Positions 54,572 through 64,000 of a DNA stretch of 64,000 bases are shown one piece after another. Below the pieces are notes generated by a model. The model ran no database searches, had not been told where the DNA came from, and was given only the letters and a program-made list of their open reading frames with translations. The stretch's first letter is position 1. Each line of letters begins with the position of its first letter. The position numbers and the translations under genes were made by a program. This stretch comes from Primulina eburnea (taxonomy: Eukaryota > Streptophyta > Magnoliopsida > Lamiales > Gesneriaceae): contig NC_133117.1 in the NCBI RefSeq assembly GCF_022965805.1, positions 10,998,183 to 11,062,182 of the forward strand, written 5' to 3'.

Positions 54572-55901
54572 TGATAAGTGCAAAAATTGCACTTAATTTT
54601 ACTGTTAATCCATTTGATCTATGATGGTTTCGAGCAGATTTATGCTTGGTTTTTGTTGTTTTTGTGTAGTGCAGGGAATATACAACTTTGGGATGTTGGA
54701 GAGAAATCAGGGATGTTTTTTAGCGTAAATTTGCGAAAGACTAGCGCCAGCGCCGCAGCGCCAGCATGCCGAGAGACAAGCGCCTAGGCGCCGCCCAAGC
54801 AGCGCCTCGGCGCCCCAATGCCGAAGAACAAGCGCCTAGGCGCTAAGGAACAAGCGCCGTGGTGCTAACGCTCACGAACGTCGGGCGCCTAGGCGCCAGT
54901 TACTAAGCGCCGCGGCGCTAATGGCGGCGAAACAAGACTAAATAGGCTTCGACTTACGGCCCGGAAGAGGGATATAAAAAGAGAAACGAGGGTTCAGAGA
55001 AAGAGGACGCCGTTTTTGGACGAAAATACAGGGAGAAGGCGAGACGAAGGCAAGACACGTGAAGATCAACTACAAAGACGAAGAGCGACGAATCTGGGGA
55101 CAGAGACGATATTTCGGATTTGTTATCTGTCTTTCGTGTTTATCATTTCTCGTATTTCAATGTCTAAAACTTTGAACATGCGTTGTTTTTATTTCAATTT
55201 CGTCTTGAACTAACTTTCTAGTCTAGAGAATGACGTAGCTTTGTGGAAACGATAATTTGACTCGGTTATTTATATGATTGAATTCCTTTCTTTTTAATTG
55301 TGTTTCTTTGTATTGAGTTAACTGCAATTTACTTGCCATAAATTGTATGCTGTCTGATTAGTTCTACAACTCCGGAGAGGGACTAGGATTATAGATCATT
55401 AGAGACACATCGTTGAATGTTTATATCGTTCGGAAGGCGTATAACTTTAGCGAGGATTAGGTAAGAACATTGTTTGCCTTTACCAATTAAACGTAGATTT
55501 TTTTAGGAATAATTGAATCGAAGTTTAGTTGGTACAATTTATTCGTCACTTGGGAAAGGGTGAATAAAATACGTAAGTGTTCTTGGCCATTAAATAATAG
55601 GAATTCAGGAATTTAAATTCAACCAGGAAGAATTATTGTAGAAACTTAGTGAAATCATTTCTCTAGATAATTTTTCTCCTTGATATTTTTTTCTATCTGG
55701 TATTAGATTAATTATTTGTTTTCAATCTATTTGTTTAAGTAAATCAACCATTCTATCGAATTGTCTAGATAAATTTTGGACTATTTTAATTACAAGCACT
55801 GATATACATTTATATATACACTCCTCGTGGGATCGATATCTGTACTCTAACCAGTACTAAAACTTGACACCGTACACTTGCTGTAGTGAAAACACGCAAC
55901 A
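54572..55901 (+). repeat. 3' LTR of the Athila element
   Basis: 1330 bases, near-identical to the 5' LTR. The palindrome cluster at about 54741-54923 includes AGCGCCTAGGCGCT (54831-54844), GGCGCCTAGGCGCC (54884-54897) and AGCGCCGCGGCGCT (54906-54919). TATAAAAAG at 54973-54981. Confidence 0.95.
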
Positions 55902-55906
55902 TCTGA

Positions 55907-56510
55907 TCAGGCACATTTATGTATGGGTCACTTGCTTTGAAACATATCTCTACGCAAAATGATGTTATGTATGCTCAAGTATGTATTATGCAAGTATGTT
56001 TAAGAAAAGTTTTATGATGATGGCACGTCTATGTTTATGCTACTACGTTCAAGTTTCAAGTATGTTTATGTTTTTACGTTCAAGTTTCAAGTATGTAATC
56101 CCTACTTTAAAGATGCATGTAGTTTTATTATGTAGTACTTGCTATCTCTAGTTTATATATGTTAAGTCTTTAGACTCACTAGACTTGATTGATGCAGGTG
56201 AGGTTGACTTTGAGAAGACGAGGGGTGGGGACCAATGAGCTGTCTTGGACTGTGAAGAAGGCCAAACCCGAGGACCGCCCATGTTTTTATGAATACTTTT
56301 ATGCATGTTGTTTCAAATACTCTGATTTTTATGAAGTGGTTTATGATATTTAAACGATTATTACTTTTGACAAACTTGGTTGTGGTTGTTTTTATTGCAA
56401 ATATTATGAGACGAGAAAGTTATTTTAATGCAAATTTGAAAATTTATTTTGTATTTAAGTAAATTTTTATTTTTCCAAATTTCAAGTAGTTCAAAATACG
56501 GTAAGTTACA
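55907..56510 (+). repeat. gypsy family A LTR, copy A3, second part
   Basis: Continues tcaggcacattt...ggtaagttaca, matching the A1 end at 15952, and is followed by a PBS, so A3 is a 5' LTR. Confidence 0.82.
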
Positions 56511-56512
56511 GT

Positions 56513-56524
56513 TGGTATCAAAGC
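56513..56524 (+). other. primer binding site of gypsy element A3
   Basis: TGGTATCAAAGC, one mismatch to the initiator tRNA-Met site, two bases after the LTR. Confidence 0.85.
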
Positions 56525-56742
56525 GGTGTTCTTGTAAAGGGTTATGCCTACTGCCAGTTGCGAGAAGCTCACAAAGTCACACCTCAAGTCTGTAAGTTTT
56601 AAGGTTTTAAATTATTCTATGTAGTAAGCATCAAGTCATGATTTCAGCATGTGAATATTTAAATTCAAATTACGTGCATCTTATGTGATGATATTATGTT
56701 CATGCATGTTGGGTTTGCGTGTGGGGTAAATGTTGGAACAGT

Positions 56743-57510
56743 ATGCCTCCCAGACGTAGAATTGTGCGTGAAGCAGGCGATGAGAATAGGGAATCCCAGG
56801 ATGGGGAGAAGGTCATTCCTCCTCGGCCAGCAACAGATATGCAGGCTTAGATGCTTGCAGGAATGACCCAGTTCTTTGCACAGTTTGCGGGGAACCAAAC
56901 TGCAGTAGATACAGGGGCGAGGCCCAGACTTGAGGAAGTTTATGAGAGGATTAGGAGCATGGATCCAAAGGAGTTCTCGGGGACTACAGACCCGATGATA
57001 GCGGAAGGATGGATTAAGTCCATCGAGGTAATCTTTGCATTTATGGAGCTTCAGAATGCATACAGAGTCAGATGTGGCATCTTCTTGTTGACTGGAGATG
57101 CCGGGATTTGGTGGGAAAGCGCGTCAGTGTCATTGAACTTACAAACACTGACGTGGAACTTGTTCAAGGAGGTTTCTACTCCAAGTACTTAACTGAAGAA
57201 GTATGCTTCTGCTTGACCAGGGATTTCATGTCACTGCGACATGAAGACATCAGCGTGGCAGACTTCGTCAGGAAGTTTGAGAGAGGGTTTCAATTTGTGC
57301 CCCTGATTGCTAACAATGCCCGGGAAAAACTGAGGCATTTTATGGATGGTTTGCGGCCGATCTAGCGCCGTGATGTCATGGTTGCTTGTCCTACAACTTA
57401 TACAGTTGCCGTGTCGAGAGCTTTGGCGGCAAGACAAAACTAGAGGGACATTGAGGTCGATAGGCGTGGCAAGAGCCCCTATCAGGCACCTTGTCTTGAG
57501 GAATCTTTGT
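56743..57510 (+). pseudogene. gag: gag of gypsy element A3
   Basis: ATG at 56743 (M-P-P-R-R-R-I), TAG at 56848-56850 followed at once by in-frame ATG. Body: D-P-K-E-F-S-G-T-T-D-P, W-I-K-S-I-E, W-W-E-S. A lost G near 57168-57172 shifts frame before F-Y-S-K-Y-L-T; the rest reads L-T-R-D-F-M-S-L-R, V-R-K-F-E-R-G and L-R-H-F-M-D-G-L-R-P, then TAG at 57363-57365. No zinc knuckle is reached. Tekay-type gag, inactive. Confidence 0.85.
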
Positions 57511-58345
57511 AAGTAATTATGAAACTTAAGATTAAGTGGATATGAGTATTGGAATTAGTTTATCTAAGACTACTTGGGTTGTGTAAGTTTTAATTTCAAT
57601 TTTGTGAAATAGTTGATCACACGGGGATATTGGGTGAAATAATAACAAAAAGGAATTAGTTGTATTCAACATAGGTTACAAATGGTCGAATATTAAGATT
57701 TTTATCGAGTAAGAAATATAAAATCTTTATATGAGGATCCTAAAATTTTGTGGGTTATAAGTGAAGTTGACTTATTAGAATTAGTCCATCACTAACGGGG
57801 GAAACTTATTAAGCTTTATACGTTAGAATGAATTAAGTATTGAGGATACGTCAAAGTGTGACAGTCGTTCCAATGAGGAAGGTTTAAGTGTCTTAGGCCT
57901 CAACTATAATGTAATTGGTAAGGAATTAGTTTAAGAATGTGTTTGATACTGGGAAGGTTTTATTATCTAAGCCGAATATCGATATTGTACATTTTGGGGT
58001 TTTTTTGATTAAAGTTACTCGAAATTTAAGATTAGCAACAATCTTTATTTGGGATATACTTGTAAATAGCTAAGTTACGTAATTTTGGTGTCGTAAGGTA
58101 AAGATTCGATTCAAGGATCGTAGGTCAATCTTATTACGGGGTTAAGATAAGGTTTAACTTTTGATTGTAGTACCAAGGGTAAAAGTTGATCAGTAACTTT
58201 TGGTGCTAAGATTTCTTAAGTTGAACTACATAAATGCTAATGTAACATCTCGGGTATAGTATAAGGAAATTAAGATACGATAAGTTTGAACCCCCATTTC
58301 TAATATTGGGAATTGTGAGAAAAGTCATGATTAGATGTCATAGTA
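57511..58345 (+). other. unassigned internal sequence between gag and RT of A3
   Basis: Should hold the zinc knuckle, protease and early RT, but no such motif is readable on any frame. Many ggaattag/taagtt words. Either heavily diverged or replaced sequence. Confidence 0.4.
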
Positions 58346-58355
58346 AAGTAAAACT

Positions 58356-58644
58356 AAGACAGCCTTCAGGACTAGATATGAGTATTACGAGTTCTTAGTG
58401 ATGCCGTTTCGACTGATAAATGCTCCAGCAATTTTATGGACTTGATGAACCGAGTATTCCAGCCCTACCTAGATCAGTTCGTCATAGTGTTCATTGAAGA
58501 CATTCTCATATACTCGAAGAGCCATGAGGAGCACCAACAGCATTTGGGTATAGTTTTACAGGTCTTGCAGAGTCGCAAGTTGTTTACAAAATTTGGTAAG
58601 TGTGAATTTTGGTTGGAGAAGGTAGCGTTTTTGGGTCATATAAT
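58356..58644 (+). pseudogene. pol: RT fragment of gypsy element A3
   Basis: [15 protein letters not shown], then a frameshift in the T-run 58432-58435, then [10 protein letters not shown] and F-V-I-V-F-I-E-D. The first Asp of the catalytic pair is Glu (GAA 58496-58498), which should kill activity. Ends abruptly at the copia LTR at 58645. Confidence 0.85.
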
Positions 58645-60692
58645 TGTTAGAGTAGGTGCACGTCGAGCCAAGTGTTGGCCGAGTGTTTACAATGAAACTC
58701 TATGTATAAACGATCTTTATTTTAATAATATTTGAAATTATTGTTTTGGCACTTCTTTATCTGTATACCCATACTAGTTGCATAGATAAAGTCCTTGAAT
58801 ATACAAATAGTAGAAAAAATATGAGATGCTCATATGATGAGTATCATGAAACTCATATTTGCAATACTGTATATTCTAAATAGTTCATAGTCGATTCAGC
58901 CGCCGCTAAGAAGGATATAGGCCGCTCGAGTTCGAGAATAGTATCTACGATGTGAATACCATGTTTCATTGGTAGGGGACATTGTGATGTCCGAGCATGC
59001 AGATAGGTGCTCCTTGTAGAGTGCACTAAACAACCATCTATAAATAACTTTCCAAGTGGTTCTCACTTATCGAGTTGAAACGTCCTAGTTTATGGTTGTA
59101 CACCATTAGTCCTTATGACCCGGGACAACATTGAGACTCTATGTGCTAGCGTTTCACTTTGACTTGTTTACCGACTCTTATGGGGTCATTAGGTGGCAAG
59201 GTTGGGTGTTACGGCGAAACATATAGGAGTCGATGCATTGTAGTCGGGGATTCACCGCTTACCTTCGGGTATGGATATCCTATGTGATCTCATGTGTATG
59301 TAGGAAATCAATGATCTGAGTATGGTGGTAATTATGAAAGGGGTTTCATAGATTACACCATCTATTGAACTACGACATGACACATAGTATCGATTCATTG
59401 ACAACTCTCGATATACCAATGGTTGTCGAATCGGTCGAGATATATGAGTTGAAGGGACCATACTGTACGCTAACCATAATTGAATGGTTCTTGCAGGAAC
59501 TATCATTTGATACTTAGGGAATCATGTATGCGATGCTGCTAAGCATTTAACATTATTGGTTTTGTACTATCAGACTTGAGTTCTGACGTTCTTGTTATCA
59601 AGGAGTTGATAATTAAAAGTGGAGCAATTGGGGTATGCTCGTATAGGACATGTTTAGTCCGAATCACATGGAGATGTGAACCCACGGCTAGTTGTATCAT
59701 TGAACCATTGAGGGTCGCACAAGTGCTAACTTTTTAGATCCCATTGAGAAGTAAAATACTTCAATGTGTTGAACAATTTGTAAAGGAGTTTAGAAGCGTA
59801 AATAAAATAGAAGTATGACTTCTATAAGGAGAATGTAACTTTTAATTTGAGGAAGTGTTCCTAGATTAAAAGTTGGCCAAACAAATAATGTATTTGAAAA
59901 TTGTGATTTTCATAAACATTGTTATGGACTAAATTATATTGATTCAAGTGTTGAATTAATTAAACACTAGTGGGCCTAGTAGAGTCCAAATAATTAAATT
60001 AATTCAAGTGTTGAATTAATTAAATAACATTGTGCCTTGTAGAGCCCAAGTAGAAATAATTATTAAACTAGTGGGCTTGAGTAAAATCAATTAAATGTTA
60101 AATGGTCTCAAATGTGTTTGAGACAATTAACTTAAAGACCATGGGCTTTGTAATGGTTACAAACCCAAATATAATTGCATGCATGGGAGGTGATGGGTTG
60201 GAGACTACTTTTTCAATGTCCAAGGCTTGGAATGTAAAAGTGGTTTTATCTTTTTACACAACCAAGACAACTCATTTTCCCCTTCACTCCACTCTATATG
60301 GCCGAAACTTCAAGCTATTTTTCTCTCCAATTTTTGTTCTTCAATTGTTGAGGAAATCCTATACTTCTCAATGAAAAATGCTCTAATTTTTCTAGTGCTA
60401 GAGTGGATTTAGCTTGTTGGTGGTGGACCTAATTTGAAGAAAGGAGTCCAAGAGAAAGGAGAGCTTGTAGATTTGTCATCCTTTCAAGAGCCAAGTTGTT
60501 TACAACTTGGTTAGAGCCATAACATCAATCTTTGTGATTGATAGGTAAAAAATTCTAAACACACTATGTTTGACATTTTGGTGTTTTCGTATTTGCTACA
60601 CATTATAGGATTAGGGTGCTCAGTTTTTGCCCTTGAAAAATTATTTTGAAACTTTTGTTGCGCATTAGGGCACCTTAATCGATCCCCTTTCA
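58645..60692 (+). repeat. 5' LTR of copia element 3
   Basis: Starts TGTTAGAGTAGG and ends about CCCCTTTCA, 2.05 kb. Word order is shared with the minus-strand LTR 29205-31478. The right end is approximate because the expected ACA end is not present. Open frames inside are incidental. Confidence 0.72.
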
Positions 60693-60694
60693 AG

Positions 60695-60707
60695 TTGTAT
60701 CAAGAGC
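60695..60707 (+). other. degenerate primer binding site of copia element 3
   Basis: ttgtatcaagagc resembles TGGTATCAGAGC with one substitution and one inserted base, in the right place after the LTR. Confidence 0.5.
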
Positions 60708-62503
60708 TATGGATACAATTTTGTTTAGCATATACATAATATTATATTGAGGTCGATTTCTAACCGCATGAGATGAATTTTTGCAACAAAAATCGAGACC
60801 GTCGTGGGGCATTTTTGGGCAGCATGTTGCTACTCATTTTAGGCAGCTCGGGCTGCCCGTGGGGTTGCCCATTTCGGGCATCTAGGGCAGCGCTAGGGGT
60901 TGCCCGAACACCCCTTTGAAAAATACAAATAAAAAAAATTTTGTAAGTTGGCTGGAATTCAGCGACGGAGCTCCGACGACGGCAATGACGACTAGAGTTT
61001 CCAAAAGTGTTTTCGAATATCAAAGTGTCATGGGCCTTGAAGTTGTTGGGTCATTAGATTGCTAATACAATTTGTGAATTTATATGAGCCAAAATGTTTT
61101 TGGTGAAAAATGATTTTTTGGGCCCTTAAGTTTAAATCCACAAAAGTTGCACATATTATCTCATAAAATAAATAATTGAAGTTGGACTTTAATTATTTAT
61201 ATTAAATTGTGATTTATTAGAAATTCGGTTATAAATAAATTAATTAGAAAGTAGACAAAAGAGTTTGTATACTTTGTTGATTTAGTTTATAATCATGGAG
61301 ATTAGTGATTGGATCAAGATATATAATATTGGATCAATTAATTATTGTGATAATTAATCGATGGTGTATGATATGTGATATTATGCATGAAAGATGATCA
61401 AAAGCGCAAGCCCAATTTGCTAGGTGTATGCTAGGATATTTTGTGTTGAATGATTGTAATAATTATCAAATTTAAAGTGGACTTGGTTTATGGCCCGTTC
61501 CCACCCCATGAATGTATCCCTATTTGCCATGGATTTTTAATTGGAAATATTAATATTGTGGATGATCAAGATTGGAAGATGGTGGCCTTGATGATTATGA
61601 AGATCGAAGACATGTAAATATTGGAAGCTTATGTAATAGTTGCATTTGCATCCCATTCATTTCCCTAGGATTGGACCTAGGCCCGTGTTTAGCTCACACG
61701 GGCCATTACTGTTGGGGCAATTGATCATCCTTGTTTTGTTTACTGTTTATAATATATGCATGATATGTTATAAATAATGAGTATGTGCGTTATTATTATG
61801 ATAATAACTAAGTTGCATGAATCCGACAAACATACGATCAAACATGGCGATTTTTTAAAATAAAATTAATGATGAGACCTTTCAAAATTAAAAACCATCA
61901 TTTTGAATAAGATTCAAAATTAATATCAAGCCTGAAAAGTAGAATTATAAAGATGTTTATAATTTCCATGTCTTCCACCGACAATGGATGCATGATGAAC
62001 GCTACCCGTGCTCGGGGCTCGGCTCATATTATTGGTGGGGCCCTGGGTGCCGGAAAGCTGAGACATCCATTGACATGGTGATGTGAACTACGTGGAAATC
62101 CAATTATTTCGGCTCATATTATTGAGGGAACTCATGGCCACCGTCCATTAATGTTCAACATCGATGGGTACGGCTTGACACGTAAAGATGAACGACGTCA
62201 TATTATTGGGTGCTAATCAAACATGAGACAAAAGTTTACGTAGAGGGTTGCATGGTGATGCAACTGGAAACTACCTTTTAGGAATTGTGATTGGCTAATA
62301 TTATTCGGGATCGTAATTCGCTAATTGGACCTTGCGTACCTACTGAGAAAAGAAGTTTCCTGTTTTCACTAGAAGATAGTTAAAGATGTCAAAACAGTGG
62401 GAGTAAACATTTATAAAGTAAAAGTCCATACTTTATATCTTACTAAATATTTTAAAATAGTCATTAACATTTATCTGTTTTACTTTTCAGTACAAAATTG
62501 ACA
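60708..62503 (+). other. long structured leader of copia element 3
   Basis: 1.8 kb without a gene. It contains a GGGCAGC/GCTGCCC-rich block (60815-60910) with a 6-bp stem GGCAGC-tcgg-GCTGCC at 60842-60857. Four copies of the word tattatt, in catattattg-like context, lie at 62025, 62115, 62199 and about 62298. The last bases, ttttacttttcag at 62478-62490, look like a splice acceptor just before the gag ATG. Confidence 0.6.
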
Positions 62504-63335
62504 ATGTCTTCGATTCGCAATCCATTATCTGCAATACTTGAAAAGCACATACTAACCAGACCTAATTACCTAACTTGGCTAAGAAACCTGAAAATCGTCT
62601 TGAATTCGGAAAGGATAGCATATACACTTACTGAGTCGCCCCCTGTTGAGGCTCCGACTGGCTGCACTCATGAGGAATTGCAGACTTACAATGATTGGTG
62701 TGACCATGACTTGAAAGCCAAGTGTTATATGCAGGCTTCTATGAATGATGAGCTGCAGAGGCGTTTTGAGGATGCAAAGAGTGCTGCTGACATTCATTTG
62801 CATCTCAAGGAGCTCTTTGGAGAGCAAACATGTCCTCTTAGGCATGATACCGTCAAGGAGCTACTCACTTTGCGCATGCGAGATGGGGCTTTGGTCCATG
62901 AGCATGGCCTAAAGTTGATTGGGCTCGTGGATAAGCTCGTTGGCATGGATCTTACGTTGCCTTCGGAGTTGACCACCGAAGTGTTGCTCTTGTCAATGCC
63001 TAGCTCATTTGATCCTTTTGTGGTGAATTTCAATGTGAACAAGATGGAACCGACCCTTGAGGAGTTGGTGAACATGCTTCTTACCTTTGAGTCCACCATC
63101 AAGAAAGAGAAGCCGGTTCTTTATGTGGGTTCTTCATCTAGTACGAAAATTGATCCACGTGGGAAGGGAAATAAGTGCTCTTTCCAACGTGCCCTTGAAG
63201 AGGCAAACTCCGAGTTCTGCTGTGGCAGCTACACCAGTTAAAGCTGACAAGACTGTTGGCATCTGTCATCACTGCAAGAAGCCTGGACATTGGAGGAGTA
63301 ACTACATGGAATTTCTTGCCCAGAAGAGTTCTTGA
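62504..63335 (+). pseudogene. gag: gag of copia element 3
   Basis: ATG at 62504 (M-S-S-I-R-N-P-L). UBN2-type gag with L-T-R-P-N-Y-L-T-W-L-R-N, H-L-K-E-L-F-G and L-L-L-S-M-P-S-S-F. A frameshift near 63150-63190 separates it from the zinc knuckle, which reads C-H-H-C-K-K-P-G-H-W-R-S-N-Y: the last Cys is Tyr (TAC 63303-63305). Stop TGA 63333-63335. Confidence 0.85.
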
Positions 63336-63344
63336 AACGGTATG

Positions 63345-64000
63345 TTCTATATTGAAGTAAAAATTTCAATTAACTATACTTTGGGTTATTGGATACTGGA
63401 TGTGGCTCACATCTCTGTAATGATTTGCAGGTGATGGGAAGAAGTATAAGGCTTAGGGAAGGTGAGACCTTCTTGAGGATGGGCAATGGAGCAAAAGTTG
63501 CTGCCAATGCCATAGGAGATGTTTACTTATTGTTGAACAATGATTTTAAGTTGATTTTGAGAGATGTTTTGTTTGTACCAGACTTGGTTAAAAACATTGT
63601 TTCCATTTCTATACTTGATAAAGATGGATATTCTTGTTTATTTAGCAAAGGTGTTTGCAACATTTACAAGAATGAATGTTTGATTGGTACTGGAGAACTT
63701 GAAAACGATCTCTATAACTTAAAATTGAAAGATATTCCACCAAACAATGTCCAAGCTATAACAACAACAAACAAGCGAAAACAAGATACTCTAAATTCGA
63801 CACAATTATGGCATGCTGGATTTGGACATATTTCCCTAAGAAGGATGAACAAACTAGTGGGAGTAGGCATGTTTGATATGTCTGATATTAATGTTCTCAC
63901 GACTTGTGAATCCATTCTAAAAGGAAAGATGACCAAAATTCCCTTTAAGGGCCATGTGGAGCGAGCCAAAGGGTTATTGGATTTGATCCATACCAATGTG
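63345..64000 (+). pseudogene. pol: pol start of copia element 3 (protease, pre-integrase)
   Basis: Protease D-T-G-C-G-S-H near 63397-63420, with the preceding W-I-L-D in another frame, so a small deletion is likely. Then L-L-N-N-D-F, V-P-D-L-V-K-N-I, and the pre-integrase L-W-H-A-G-F-G-H with the second Cys of C-x-x-C changed to Ile. The first catalytic integrase Asp position (H-T-D-V in the family) is Asn (AAT 63995-63997). Continues past the window; inactive as read. Confidence 0.82.

Larger units (their letters stand above)
47463..55901 (+). mobile_element. non-autonomous Athila-lineage gypsy element (8.4 kb)
   Basis: LTRs 47463-48808 and 54572-55901, duplication TCTGA at 47458-47462 and 55902-55906, PBS for tRNA-Asp, gag-protease, then directly an env-position ORF and polypurine tract. 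RT, RNase H and integrase are absent; only about 1 kb separates protease from the next ORF. It must depend on an autonomous relative. The insertion split LTR A3. Confidence 0.94.
58645..64000 (+). mobile_element. Ty1/copia element 3, 5' part, runs off the window
   Basis: 5' LTR, degenerate PBS, long leader, gag, protease and start of integrase. It inserted into the RT of gypsy element A3; the 3' end and duplication lie outside (left candidate ATAAT, 58640-58644). A different lineage from elements 1 and 2: LTR TGTTAGAGT and another gag type. Confidence 0.85.

Overview
The window is a repeat-dominated stretch of a flowering-plant nuclear genome, most likely a core eudicot. This rests on dicot-type Ty1/copia and Ty3/gypsy LTR retrotransposons with initiator-Met or Asp tRNA primer sites, Tourist and Harbinger-like DNA elements, an endogenous pararetrovirus scrap and one plant-specific host gene. 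The SIRE-type accessory proteins remind me of predicted proteins in Lamiales such as the Gesneriaceae, but that is memory and unverified. There is no CRISPR array, rRNA or tRNA gene, and no sign of bacterial sequence.

Layout. 1-9574: SIRE-like copia element (element 1, + strand) with decayed gag and pol, a short antisense ORF, a large third ORF and a truncated 3' LTR. 9574-15952: chromodomain (Tekay/Del-type) gypsy pol fused directly to that broken LTR, then a long LTR (family A) holding a caulimovirid movement-protein fragment. 15953-21849: the only host-like island, with a small Cys-rich plant gene on the minus strand, three copies of a palindromic MITE, a Harbinger relic and a Tourist-like element. 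21850-28480: three nested layers, a family B gypsy LTR holding a family A LTR holding a copia solo LTR. 29205-31670: minus-strand copia LTR plus an RNase H end. 31690-46463: a family B gypsy 5' LTR, PBS and gag, split by element 2, a complete 12-kb SIRE-like copia on the minus strand (32380-44379, duplication ATCTT). 46464-47090: Athila remnant. 47095-58644: family A gypsy LTR, PBS, gag and RT scrap, split by an 8.4-kb non-autonomous Athila (47463-55901, duplication TCTGA). 58645-64000: the 5' part of another copia element running off the window.

How the parts work together. Nearly every retroelement gene is disabled by frameshifts, stops or loss of catalytic residues, so the interest lies in architecture. 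Both SIRE-like elements carry, between pol and ORF3, compact antisense ORFs with their own TATA box, two of them with AATAAA overlapping the stop codon. ORF3 has its own G-box and, in element 2, a TATA box. The Athila element carries a cluster of GC-rich palindromes next to a TATA box three times: once in each LTR and once upstream of its env-position ORF. Together these suggest that accessory genes of two unrelated retroelement lineages have private promoters, some of them antisense. I consider this the most novel signal in the window. Element boundaries given to the base rest on visible LTR ends and target-site duplications; those marked approximate do not.
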